A program made the position numbers and the translations under genes. A stretch of 64,000 nucleotides of DNA from CAVSMC01 sp963798655 (lineage in GTDB: Bacteria > Pseudomonadota > Gammaproteobacteria > Burkholderiales > Casimicrobiaceae), in contig CAWCUH010000007.1 of the NCBI GenBank assembly GCA_963798655.1, forward strand, positions 248,001 to 312,000. The letters run 5' to 3'. A model generated the notes under the pieces. The model saw only the letters and a program-made list of their open reading frames with translations. It was not told the DNA's origin and made no database searches. Positions 33,346 to 41,563 of this stretch are shown piece by piece (the stretch's first letter is position 1; each line of letters begins with the position of its first letter).

Positions 33346-34181
33346 CGACCACCATCGGCATCGACATCGGCTCGGGCGCGGTGAAGAGCGTGCTGTTCGA
33401 CGTCGGCGGCGAGCGCGCGACCTGGCGAGCGAAGCGCTGCGAGCGCATACGCCGGCGCGACCCGATGACGCTCGCGCAGGAAGGCTACGACGCGATGCTG
33501 TCCGAAGCCGGCGTTCGCGCGGCCGACGTCGACTACGTCGCGACGACCGGCGAAGGCGAGAACGTCAAGTTCGCGACCGGCCATTTCTACTCGATGACGA
33601 CGCACGCACGCGGCGGCGTGTACCTGCGGCCCGACGCGCGCGCGGTGGTCGACATCGGCGCGCTCAACGGGCGCGCGATCTACGTCGACGAGCGCGGCAA
33701 GGTGCTCTCGTACAAGATGACGAGCCAGTGCGCATCGGGCTCCGGACAGTTCCTCGAGAACATCGCACGCTATCTCGGCGTCGCGGTGGAGGAGATCGGC
33801 CCGCTGTCGCAGTCGTCGCAGAATCCCGAAAAGGTGAGCTCGATCTGCGCGGTGCTCGCCGAGACCGACGTGATCAACATGGTGTCGCGCGGCATCGCGA
33901 CGCCCGACATCCTGAAGGGCATCCATCTGTCGATGGCGTCGCGGATCGTCAAGCTGCTCAAGGTGACCGGCATCAAGGAAGGCACGGCGCTTTTGACCGG
34001 CGGGCTCGCGCTCGACGGCGGCCTCCTCGCCGCGATCCAGGAAGAGATGGTGAACGAAAAGGTGTCGGTGACCGCGGTCTCGCATCCCGATTCGATCTAC
34101 GCCGGCGCGATCGGCGCGGCGCTGTGGGGCGCCTTCCGCCACGGCAAGCTCACCGCGCTCACCCAACGCGCCGCTGCCTGA
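33342..34181 (+). CDS. bcrD: Benzoyl-CoA reductase subunit D (ATPase/electron activator)
   Basis: 279 residues, the shorter ASKHA partner of BcrA. IGIDIGSGAVKSVLFD gives phosphate-1, VVDIGALNGRAI phosphate-2, and SQCASGSGQFLENIARYLG the cluster-binding Cys; SICAV holds a second conserved Cys. With BcrA it forms the ATP-driven activase dimer. The ATG overlaps the bcrA stop (ATGA), giving strict stoichiometry. A ferredoxin gene follows after 18 bases. Confidence 0.95.
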   Translation: MTTTIGIDIGSGAVKSVLFDVGGERATWRAKRCERIRRRDPMTLAQEGYDAMLSEAGVRAADVDYVATTGEGENVKFATGHFYSMTTHARGGVYLRPDARAVVDIGALNGRAIYVDERGKVLSYKMTSQCASGSGQFLENIARYLGVAVEEIGPLSQSSQNPEKVSSICAVLAETDVINMVSRGIATPDILKGIHLSMASRIVKLLKVTGIKEGTALLTGGLALDGGLLAAIQEEMVNEKVSVTAVSHPDSIYAGAIGAALWGAFRHGKLTALTQRAAA

Positions 34182-34199
34182 AAACCCCGTGAGGAAGAC

Positions 34200-34445
34200 A
34201 TGGCTCTGCTCATCAACGACGACTGCACCGCCTGCGATGCCTGCAAGCCGGTGTGCCCGAACGACGCGATCGCCGCCGGCAACCCGATCTACGTGATCGA
34301 CCCGGCACGTTGCACCGAGTGCGTCGGCGCCGAGGACGAGCCACAGTGCAAGCTCGTCTGCCCGGCCGACTGCATCGTCGAAAATCCGGACTTCAGCGAA
34401 ACGCCGGAAGAGCTGCTGGCGAAGTACCAGTCGCTGCACACGTGA
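34200..34445 (+). CDS. fdx: 2[4Fe-4S] ferredoxin of the benzoyl-CoA pathway
   Basis: 81 residues. One cluster motif is CTACDACKPVCP; the other is C-x2-C-x8-C-x3-C (CTECVGAEDEPQCKLVCP), the extended spacing of Allochromatium-type ferredoxins. It is the known electron donor type for benzoyl-CoA reductase, reduced by KorAB. AGGAAG precedes the ATG. It closes the had-bcr operon; the next gene is 133 bases away with its own signal peptide and unrelated function. Confidence 0.92.
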   Translation: MALLINDDCTACDACKPVCPNDAIAAGNPIYVIDPARCTECVGAEDEPQCKLVCPADCIVENPDFSETPEELLAKYQSLHT

Positions 34446-34578
34446 TATCCGCCGCGGCGGATTGCCGCCGCGCAGCGCACTTGCGCCAGCACAAGCTGCG
34501 GCGCGATTCGCATTGACGTGGTTCGCGGCGGCCGCTAGATTGCCGTCCGACCGGCAAGAATGACCGACTGCTCCCCTG

Positions 34579-35670
34579 ATGCTCCCTAATCGCGTCCGCG
34601 ATGCCGTTCGCGCGCTGCCGATGCTGGCCGTGGCCGCCGCCCTCGCCGGCTGCGCCACAGCCACCGACTCGGGCCCTGTCACGCCGCGCATCGCAGCGCC
34701 GCGGTTGCCGGCGCTCGATCCCGCGCTCGAGGGGCGGATCCTTGCGCTGGACCCTGTCCATGTGAGCGAAAAGGACGTGCGCTCGACGCTCGCATACGGC
34801 CCGACGCCGCGGATCATCCTCGTGCACGGCACCGTCTATCCCGCGAGCCTCGTGATGCAGTCGTTCGCCGAGTTCCTGCAGGGCATGGGCTACCCGGACG
34901 CCAAGCTGCGCAACCCCTCGGACGGCGAATACTCGCAGAGTCCGTACCAGAGCAGCGAGCGGCTCGCAGGCACGATCGCCTGGTACTACGAGCACGACGG
35001 CGTGCGGCCGATCATCGTAGGGCACAGCCAGGGCGGCATGCAGGCGATCAAGGTGCTCTACCAGCTCGCCGGCGACTTCGAGTCGACGGTGCCCGTGTGG
35101 AATCCGGCGACCGACCGTGCCGAGCGCCGCTCGACGATCGTCGACCCGATCAGCGGCGTCGAGCGACCGGTCGTCGGCGTCTCGGTTGCGTACGCGGCGG
35201 CGGTCGCCGCGGGCGGTGCCGCGTTCATGCTGCCGAACCAGTGGGACATGGTGTTCCGGCTGCGCAGGATCCCGAACACCGCCGAAGAGTTCACCGGCTA
35301 TGCGATCCAGGGCGACATGGTTGCATGGACGTTTCCGGGTACGTCGGCGATGAACGACTATCGGCGCGACGGCGCGAGCGCGGTGCGCAACGTCGAGCTG
35401 CCGATGACGTACAACCACCTGATGGTGCCGGTGACGCACGCGCTCGCGGGCGACGCGAAGACGCGCGACTGGATCAACGCCTACGTGCCGCGCGACGGCG
35501 AGCGGCCTGCGGTACCCGACGACATCATCACGCACAACGTGCTCTGGGCGGCGGACGTCTGGTACGAGATCAAGAAGCACTGGTGTCTCGAGGCGCAGCG
35601 GCTCGTCCGCGCGAGGCGCGCCGCGTCGGACGCCGCGACGGCATCCGCGGGCGCCATCCGGCCGATGTAG
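34579..35670 (+). CDS. Alpha/beta-hydrolase fold lipoprotein
   Basis: 363 residues. A lipoprotein signal is seen: a hydrophobic stretch ending LAGC near residue 24, so lipid attachment at that Cys is expected. VHGTVYP gives the oxyanion strand and GHSQGG near residue 150 the nucleophile elbow. The acid and His of the triad are not obvious; THNVLWA near the end may hold the His. The substrate is unknown; phospholipid or triglyceride-like esters are possible. It is separate from the bcr operon. Confidence 0.6.
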   Translation: MLPNRVRDAVRALPMLAVAAALAGCATATDSGPVTPRIAAPRLPALDPALEGRILALDPVHVSEKDVRSTLAYGPTPRIILVHGTVYPASLVMQSFAEFLQGMGYPDAKLRNPSDGEYSQSPYQSSERLAGTIAWYYEHDGVRPIIVGHSQGGMQAIKVLYQLAGDFESTVPVWNPATDRAERRSTIVDPISGVERPVVGVSVAYAAAVAAGGAAFMLPNQWDMVFRLRRIPNTAEEFTGYAIQGDMVAWTFPGTSAMNDYRRDGASAVRNVELPMTYNHLMVPVTHALAGDAKTRDWINAYVPRDGERPAVPDDIITHNVLWAADVWYEIKKHWCLEAQRLVRARRAASDAATASAGAIRPM

Positions 35671-35687
35671 CGACGCGCTCGCGCCGG

Positions 35688-36597
35688 CTACGGGACGAGG
35701 AACTCGACGCCGCGCGCGCTCGACGCGCACCTCGATCGTCGCCTCGGTGCGCTCGGCGGTCTCGCCCTCTTCGGGCCACAGCCGGTCGTCGATGTGCACA
35801 TCGAAGCCGGTCCACGTCATCGTCAGTGCGCGTCCTCGCGCCGAATCGAGCGGCGCCGCGGTCGCGATGGCGCCGCGCTGCCAGATCGCGAGCTGGTCGC
35901 GCAGCTTGTCGCGCTGCTCGTCGGACACCATCACCACGTCGAGAAAGCCGTCGTCGGCGCGCCCTTGCGGCGCCAGGTAGAGGTTCGGGCCGACGAACTG
36001 CGTGTTCATCGCCTCGAACAGCACGTAGTCGCCGGAGATGTCGCGGCCGTCGAGCGTCGCCTGCACGTGCGTCGCCGGGAAGGCGCCGGCGCGCTCCTTC
36101 AGCACCTGCAGCGAGCGCGCGAGTCGATGCGCGGGCTCGAGCCGGCGCAGCGCGTCGTGATCGCCGTCGACGCGGCGGATCGAAGAGGCGAGCAAGCCGC
36201 AACCGAGCCCCTCGATCAAGTGTTCGCGTCCCCAGGGGCCGCTTGCAACGGCGACGTCGAAGCCGACGCGTCGGGCGCTGCGCCAGCTCGCGACCTGCTG
36301 GTCGACGCTGATCGGCTCGACTCCGAGCGTGAGCGCGATGTTGTTCGCCGTGCCTGCGGCGATCGGCGCGAGCGGCACGCCGCGGCCGACCAGGCGCTGC
36401 GCGACGCGCCCGACGGTGCCGTCGCCGCCCCAGACCGCGACGAGGTCTACCGGGTCCGCGAGCGCCGATTCCCAGCCGGATTCGCGGCACGATACGCTGC
36501 GCACGCGATGACCCGCGGCGGCGATCGCATGCTCGACCGCCGCGACATCGGTGCCGCCGGCGCCCGCGCCGGGATTGTGGATCAGCAGAACCTGCAT
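35688..36597 (-). pseudogene. Diacylglycerol/lipid kinase family gene with a frameshift near the 3' end
   Basis: The start at 36597 reads MQVLLIHNPGAGAGG, and VWGGDGTVGRVAQRL plus PIAAGTANNIALTLG form the DAGK nucleotide site. The frame is intact for about 293 codons, then shifts in a CG-repeat tract at 35709-35719. Removing one base, or adding one CG unit, restores GVEFLVP and a stop at 35688. Unshifted, the frame would run hundreds of codons antisense through the neighbouring gene. Only about seven residues are affected, so the protein may still work. Replication slippage or a sequencing error are the likely causes. Confidence 0.7.
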
Positions 36598-36678
36598 CGC
36601 GGATTGCGCCGCCCGCCTGAAACAAACCGCCCAGATCTTGTCGAACCCACTGTCTTGTCGCCGCTTTACGTTGCGTTC

Positions 36679-37464
36679 ATGCGCATTCTGGTTACCAACG
36701 ACGATGGCGTCTACAGCCCCGGCATCGCCGCGCTCGCGCACGTCGCCGCGGCGTTCGGCGACGTACGGATCGTCGCGCCCGACGTCGAGATGTCTTCGGC
36801 GAGCCACGCGATCACCGCGTCGCGGCCGCTGTCGTACAAGCGCACGCCGTTGCCCTCGCTCGATGCGTGGCGCGTCAACGGTACGCCGGCCGACTGCGTC
36901 GCGCTCGGCGTGAACGACTGGGAGGGCGTCGACGTCGTGCTGTCCGGAATCAATCTGGGCAGCAATCTCGGCAACTCGATCTGGCATTCGGGCACGCTCG
37001 CCGGCGCGAAGCAGGCGGCGCTGCTCGGCCTGCGCGGCATCGCGCTCAGCACGCCGGCGACCGACAGCGAGCCCGCTTTCGAAACGCTGAAGCCGTGGGT
37101 GACCAAAGTGCTCGAGCTGCTGCTGCCGGCAACGGAGCTCGAGTTGCTGAACGTCAACTTCCCGGCTCGTGCACCGCGCGGCATCCTGTGGACGCGCCAG
37201 TCGGTGCGCCATTACGACGGCAAGGTCGTTCCGGGTCACGACCCGATGGGGCGCCGCCATTACTGGATGACGGTCGTGCCGATCGAGTCGACCGATCCGG
37301 GCAGCGATCGTCGCGCGGTCGACGAGGGCTACGTCTCGGTGACGCCGTTACGGCTCGATCTCACCGACGAGAGCGCGCTCGCCGACGCGCAACACCGCCA
37401 CCCGGTTGACGCGCTGGTTTTCGAAGCAGCCGACTCGCGCAGCGGGATCAGACGATCCGGTTGA
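36679..37464 (+). CDS. surE: 5'/3'-nucleotidase SurE
   Basis: 261 residues. The N-terminal MRILVTNDDGVYSPG has the metal-binding Asp pair, followed by SSASHAITASRPL, NGTPADCVALG, SGINLGSNLG and HSGTLAGAKQAA, all hallmark SurE motifs. It dephosphorylates nucleoside monophosphates with a divalent metal. The pcm, nlpD and rpoS genes that often accompany surE are absent. Its 3' end overlaps the opposite-strand VWA gene by 17 bases. Confidence 0.93.
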   Translation: MRILVTNDDGVYSPGIAALAHVAAAFGDVRIVAPDVEMSSASHAITASRPLSYKRTPLPSLDAWRVNGTPADCVALGVNDWEGVDVVLSGINLGSNLGNSIWHSGTLAGAKQAALLGLRGIALSTPATDSEPAFETLKPWVTKVLELLLPATELELLNVNFPARAPRGILWTRQSVRHYDGKVVPGHDPMGRRHYWMTVVPIESTDPGSDRRAVDEGYVSVTPLRLDLTDESALADAQHRHPVDALVFEAADSRSGIRRSG

Positions 37465-38494
37465 ACCACGCGAGCGACAGCGCAGCGGCCGCAAGCAGCA
37501 GCACGCCCGCCGCCGCGCTCACCAGCGCGGAGATCTCGGTCTCCTTCTTCTCGAGCACGTACTTGGCGTTCAGCTTCTCGTACACCTGCTTCAAGTCGGC
37601 AGCGCTCGTCGCATGGAAGTATTCGGCGCGCGTGACGTCGGCGATCCCGCGCAGCGATTCCTCGTCGAAGCGCATGTAGATCGAATAGCCGTCGATGTTC
37701 GCTGCGGCGCCCTCGGTGGTGCCGAAGCCGACCGTGTAGACGCGCACGCCGTGATCGGCAGCGACGTGCGCGGCGTCGAGCGAATCCGGGCCCATCGTGC
37801 GCCTGCCGTCGGTCAGCAGGATGATCGCCGCGGACGCATACGAGCCCGGCGTCGCCGGCGCCGCCTTCTTCTCGGCCTTGTCGGTGCGCAAGCCCTGGCC
37901 GCGCGATTCGCGCCCGCCCCCGCTCGACATCAACAGCGCCTCGATCTCCGCCTTCTCTGCGGGGAAAAGCGTCGCGAGCGACACCAGGATGCCGCTGCCG
38001 ATCGCGGTATTGCGCTGCAAGTCGAGACGATCGATCGCGGCGATGAGATCGTCGCGATTATGCGTCGGCGGCTGCACGACCGACGCGGTGCCGGCGAACG
38101 ACACGACGGCGACGCGAACATCGGCCGGCTGATCGTTCACGAAGCCTTTCGCGGCTTCCTGCGCCGCTTGCAGCCGGCTCGGCAGGATGTCGGCGGCGCG
38201 CATGCTGAGCGACACGTCGATCGCGAGCACGATCGTCCGCTGATCGGAGGGCAGCGTCACGACGGCGCTCGGTCGTGCGGTCGCAACGATGACGACGATC
38301 ATCGCGACCAGGAACAGCAGCGGCGGAACATGGCGGCGGAAACGCTGGCGCGGACCCATCGCGTCCTTCAGCGTCGCGACCGTCGCAAAACGCAAGGCGC
38401 CCTTCGCACGGCGCCGAAGGGCGACGACGTAGGCGCCAACCAGCACCGGCACGGCGAGCAGCAGCCACAGCATCTGCGGCCACAGGAAATGCAT
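37448..38494 (-). CDS. BatA-like membrane protein with von Willebrand A domain
   Basis: 348 residues. Two N-terminal transmembrane helices (about 5-25 and 57-75), then a VWA domain with the MIDAS motif DVSLSM (near residue 93), a Thr in PTHNRDD and a late acidic LLTDG. A C-terminal helix (about 325-345) anchors it. This is the Aerotolerance/BatA layout, normally with a MoxR ATPase; none is nearby. An insert of Lys/Gly/Ala between the VWA strands (about 195-225) is unusual. Role unknown. Confidence 0.82.
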   Translation of the reverse strand: MHFLWPQMLWLLLAVPVLVGAYVVALRRRAKGALRFATVATLKDAMGPRQRFRRHVPPLLFLVAMIVVIVATARPSAVVTLPSDQRTIVLAIDVSLSMRAADILPSRLQAAQEAAKGFVNDQPADVRVAVVSFAGTASVVQPPTHNRDDLIAAIDRLDLQRNTAIGSGILVSLATLFPAEKAEIEALLMSSGGGRESRGQGLRTDKAEKKAAPATPGSYASAAIILLTDGRRTMGPDSLDAAHVAADHGVRVYTVGFGTTEGAAANIDGYSIYMRFDEESLRGIADVTRAEYFHATSAADLKQVYEKLNAKYVLEKKETEISALVSAAAGVLLLAAAALSLAWFNRIV

Positions 38495-38549
38495 TGGTGA
38501 GGATCTCCGACTTGCGCCGGCGGGGACGGAGCGACGAGCGGCGCGGCGC

Positions 38550-39665
38550 CTACTTTAGCACTGCCGCGGGGCCGCCAGCGCGCCGTCCGGCGACGACGGC
38601 GGCCGCCGTCGCGACGATGAACGCGGCGAGCGCGAGCGCGTTGCCGAGCGCGCCGGCACGTGCGTAGCTCATGTCGCCGAACGCGTCGCCCGCCACGCGA
38701 AGCGCGAGCGTCGCGTGCAGCAGCGCAAGCGGCCCGTAGAATGTCCGGCGGTACGGCACCTTCACGCGAAGCACCGCCGGCACGATGATCGGCGCGTGGC
38801 CGAACACCATCGAGAACACGAAGCCGAGCGCGATCGCGTGCAGCGCCGCGTCGTATCCGCGGCTGCCCGGGGCAAGGTCGGCGACCAGCGCGATCAGCGC
38901 CCCCGCGCCGAGCCATGCATAGCCCGACAGCAGGCAGAGCGCGATGTAGCGCGTGAGCGTCGTGCCGCGCACGGTGCGCCGCGCGATGTCGTTGACGAAG
39001 AGCCATGCGGCGAGCGCGAGCAGCGCGACGGCGAACAGGCGCCGACCCCATGGCATTGCGGCGGCAGCGAGCGCGACGCCGAGCACGGCGACGATCGCGC
39101 AGAACGCCCAACTCGCAAGACGCGACGGCGGCAGCAGGCGCGACAGCTCGAGCCGCTCGCCGGCGATCGTCAGGATCGGAAACGAAAGCCACAGCGGCAC
39201 GACTTCGTACACAGCCGCGCCGGCCGCCCACCCTGCGTTGCCGCCGACCCATGCGAGCGCGCCGAGAGCGAGTGTGAGCGTGAACATCGCCGGCTGCCGC
39301 CGCGCAACGACGATGGTCGCGGCAAGGAGCACCCCACTCGCCGCGAGCATCAGCCAAGGTGCGAGCGCCATCGCGCCGGCTACTACGCACAGCGCGCCGA
39401 TGCCGGCAACGAGCGGCGCTGCGTACGCCCACGCTTCGCGCAGGGCGACGGCGCGCTCCAGCGCGATGACGACGCCGAAGAAGCCCCCGATCATCAGCGG
39501 TCCGTGCTGCGCGGCGGCCGACGCCGCAAGCACGGGCACGCCGACGCCGAGCCGTGCAAGTCCCGCGCCGACGCCGACGACAAGGGCGACGAAACCGAGC
39601 GCAAGCATCGCAATGCGCGTCGCGGTCGACGCTTCCGGCCGCGCGGCAGCCGCAGGCGACGTCAC
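38550..39665 (-). CDS. NnrS-like polytopic membrane protein
   Basis: 371 residues from a GTG overlapping the DUF59 stop. About twelve hydrophobic helices; QHGPLMIGGFFGVVIALERAVAL near residue 50 and HAIALGFVFSMVFGHAPIIVPA near 285 carry the conserved His residues of the NnrS family, which binds haem/copper and protects against nitric oxide stress. Linked DUF59, GNAT and hemerythrin genes support a nitrosative/oxygen stress function. The family match is partial, so I call it NnrS-like. Confidence 0.68.
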   Translation of the reverse strand: MTSPAAAARPEASTATRIAMLALGFVALVVGVGAGLARLGVGVPVLAASAAAQHGPLMIGGFFGVVIALERAVALREAWAYAAPLVAGIGALCVVAGAMALAPWLMLAASGVLLAATIVVARRQPAMFTLTLALGALAWVGGNAGWAAGAAVYEVVPLWLSFPILTIAGERLELSRLLPPSRLASWAFCAIVAVLGVALAAAAMPWGRRLFAVALLALAAWLFVNDIARRTVRGTTLTRYIALCLLSGYAWLGAGALIALVADLAPGSRGYDAALHAIALGFVFSMVFGHAPIIVPAVLRVKVPYRRTFYGPLALLHATLALRVAGDAFGDMSYARAGALGNALALAAFIVATAAAVVAGRRAGGPAAVLK

Positions 39666-39970
39666 GACCAGCCGAAATGCTCTTTCGCGACGCCGGACAT
39701 CATCGACGGATTCCACACCGGGTCCCAGACGAGCGCGACGTCGACGGCCACTCCGGGCGGCACCATCGCGGAGACAGTCTCGCGCACGCGATCGGTGAGC
39801 ACGTCGGCCACCGGACACGCGGGCGTTGTCATCGTCATCTCGACGACAACGCGGTCGGCGGCGACGTCGATCGCGTAGACGAGGCCGAGGTCGACGATGT
39901 TCATGCCGGCCTCGGGATCGTCGATGTCGCGCAGCGCGTCGCGGATCGCGCTGTCGTCGGGAATCGGCAT
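39662..39970 (-). CDS. DUF59/MIP18-type Fe-S assembly factor
   Basis: 102 residues. IDDPEAGMNIVDLGLVY and MTMTTPACPVADVL, with the single conserved Cys in TPACP, are the DUF59 signature found in SufT, PaaD and CIA2. Such proteins aid Fe-S cluster delivery. In a locus dense with Fe-S enzymes this is plausible, but targets are unknown. Its stop overlaps the NnrS-like GTG, and it begins 7 bases after the GNAT gene. Confidence 0.85.
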   Translation of the reverse strand: MPIPDDSAIRDALRDIDDPEAGMNIVDLGLVYAIDVAADRVVVEMTMTTPACPVADVLTDRVRETVSAMVPPGVAVDVALVWDPVWNPSMMSGVAKEHFGWS

Positions 39971-39977
39971 CCTCGGA

Positions 39978-40982
39978 TCAGTCGATGCGGCGCACGAACG
40001 GCAGCCGCTGCGACGGCGTGAAGCCGACGTCGTAGAGGAAGCCGAGCAGCGCGAGATCGCGCGGGGCGACGACCGTCTCGACGCGGTCGATCCGCAGTGC
40101 GCCGAGATTTGCGAACAGCTGCGACATCATCGCGTGGCCGACGCGGCGGTGCGCGAAGTCCGGTGCGACGCCGATCGTGTCGAGGACCGCGGTCGGCTCG
40201 AGCCGCCCGAAATCGCCGAGGTCGGTGCGCGCCATCATGTAGCCGACGATAGCGCCGTCCACGCGCGCGCTGAGCGAGACACGCACGCCGGAATCGCCGA
40301 GCGCTTCCGCGAGCTTGCCGCCGATGTAGGCCTGGCGGTCGCAGCCGGTAAGCGCGCGATCGATGCGCGCGATCGCGTCGAGATCGCCGGGGCTCATCGA
40401 GCGCACGTCCACGGCATCGCGCGCTACGCGCTCGAAGTCGTTCACGGGGGCACCGAAGTCGATCTCCGCGTCCGCCGGCTCGGCGCCCGTCGCGACAGGC
40501 CCGTCGCGGGTCGCGTGGTAGGCGCCGCCGTCCACGGCGCAATCGACGACGTGATTGCGCGCGAGCTCGAAGCCGCAGCGGTCGAGCCAGTGCAGCATCG
40601 CGTGATCGTTCCATGCGACCGCCGTGCGCAGCTCGCGCACGCCGTGCCGGCGTCCAAGCTCGATCATCGATGCGATGAGCCGCTCGCCGATGCCCTGTCC
40701 CTGCCGGTCGCCGCGCACGCCGACGAGCTCGACGCGGTATGCGGGATCGGAGCGGCCGAATTCGCCGCGCAGCACGCGCGCCAGCATGTAACCCGCGACG
40801 CCGCGCGGATCGATCGCGGCGAACTGCGCGTGCAGCTCGGGCTCGCGCAGTGCGGCCGCCAGCCGGCGCTCGATGTAGGCGCGACGTACGCGCTGCTCGA
40901 TCGTCGCGTCGATCGCGACGACGGCGTCGAGGTCGCCGCGCGCGAGCGGGCGGATGTCGACGGACACGCTTGCGATTTGCAT
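39978..40982 (-). CDS. Tandem GNAT acetyltransferase (two domains)
   Basis: 334 residues holding two GNAT domains, about 7-150 and 185-330. The first has the acetyl-CoA loop as RGDRQGQGIGERLI (motif A). The second has APDFAHRRVGHAMM, with a His-Arg-Arg in place of the usual Gln/Arg-x2-Gly. Both have the acidic strand and C-terminal LDRCGFE/LYDVGF pattern. In Rhodopseudomonas, lysine acetylation controls aryl-CoA ligases; a comparable role here is inference. It is co-directional with the hemerythrin gene, 24 bases away. Confidence 0.82.
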   Translation of the reverse strand: MQIASVSVDIRPLARGDLDAVVAIDATIEQRVRRAYIERRLAAALREPELHAQFAAIDPRGVAGYMLARVLRGEFGRSDPAYRVELVGVRGDRQGQGIGERLIASMIELGRRHGVRELRTAVAWNDHAMLHWLDRCGFELARNHVVDCAVDGGAYHATRDGPVATGAEPADAEIDFGAPVNDFERVARDAVDVRSMSPGDLDAIARIDRALTGCDRQAYIGGKLAEALGDSGVRVSLSARVDGAIVGYMMARTDLGDFGRLEPTAVLDTIGVAPDFAHRRVGHAMMSQLFANLGALRIDRVETVVAPRDLALLGFLYDVGFTPSQRLPFVRRID

Positions 40983-41006
40983 GGTGAGTCCCCCGCGAGG
41001 AACGGC

Positions 41007-41495
41007 CTACGACGACGCGTACGCGAGCGCGAGGTCGCGGTCGGTCTCGTCGTCGATCAATTCGTCGATCAGCGGCAAGAGGCCGCGCTCTTCCTTGTCG
41101 ATGTGCTCGGCGAGCCGCGCCGACAGCTCGCCGGCGTGGCGCTGCAGCGCCTTCCAGCCGGCCGCGTCGAGCGTGCCCGCGGCTGCGGCCGCCGTCAAAG
41201 GCAGGAGCTCGGCTGCGACGGCGCGCATCGTTTCGTGCTCCTCGAGCAGCAGCGCCGCCATGCCGGCCTCGTCGCCGTCGGCCATCCGAGAAAAGAGCTC
41301 ACGCTCCTCGAACGCGAAGTGGCGCTCGACTTCGTTGCGCACGTGCCGGTCGAGCGCGGCGGCGACGCGCACGAGCTCGGCGTCGGCGGGGCCCCGCGCG
41401 AGGGACCCGAACGCGCGCTCGGTGCGCGCGAACAGCTCGAGCGTGGCGCGGTGCTCGTCGCCGAGCGCCCGGCTCGTGTGGCGGGTGGTCTCCAT
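41007..41495 (-). CDS. Hemerythrin-like HHE domain protein
   Basis: 162 residues, mostly helical. Ligand positions are visible: H15 in GDEHRAT, H-x3-E in FAFEERELF, H in LEEHETMR and H-x4-E in LAEHIDKEERG. This is the HHE domain of di-iron proteins that bind oxygen or sense/repair nitrosative damage. It heads the leftward run to the NnrS-like gene. The promoter gap carries a FNR-like box and a GGTACC palindrome, so it is likely expressed with the anaerobic aromatic genes. Confidence 0.86.
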   Translation of the reverse strand: METTRHTSRALGDEHRATLELFARTERAFGSLARGPADAELVRVAAALDRHVRNEVERHFAFEERELFSRMADGDEAGMAALLLEEHETMRAVAAELLPLTAAAAAGTLDAAGWKALQRHAGELSARLAEHIDKEERGLLPLIDELIDDETDRDLALAYASS

Positions 41496-41509
41496 CGCGC
41501 GATGATAAT

Positions 41510-41544
41510 GGTATTACGGTACCGGTTTACTTGATTTGCCGCAA
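41510..41544. promoter_or_regulatory. Shared GGTACC motif and weak FNR-like box before the hemerythrin gene
   Basis: GGTATTACGGTACCG (41510-41524) matches 14 of 15 bases of the left part of the palindrome at the bcr promoter. TTGATTTGCCGCAA (41531-41544) is a two-mismatch FNR-like box. Read leftward, CATTAT (41509 to 41504) is a possible -10 with its start nearly at the hemerythrin ATG. Roles are inferred. Confidence 0.45.
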
Positions 41545-41563
41545 GAGAACGCACGGCCGCCCG

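Noticed and set aside
34500..34516. Possible third FNR box after fdx (ATTGACGTGGTTCG)
   Set aside because: Only the TTGAC half matches; the ATCAA half is absent.
34393..37260. 955-codon minus-strand frame containing the lipid kinase
   Set aside because: Beyond residue 294 of the kinase it runs antisense through the lipoprotein gene with low-complexity content; best explained by a frameshift, not a long protein.
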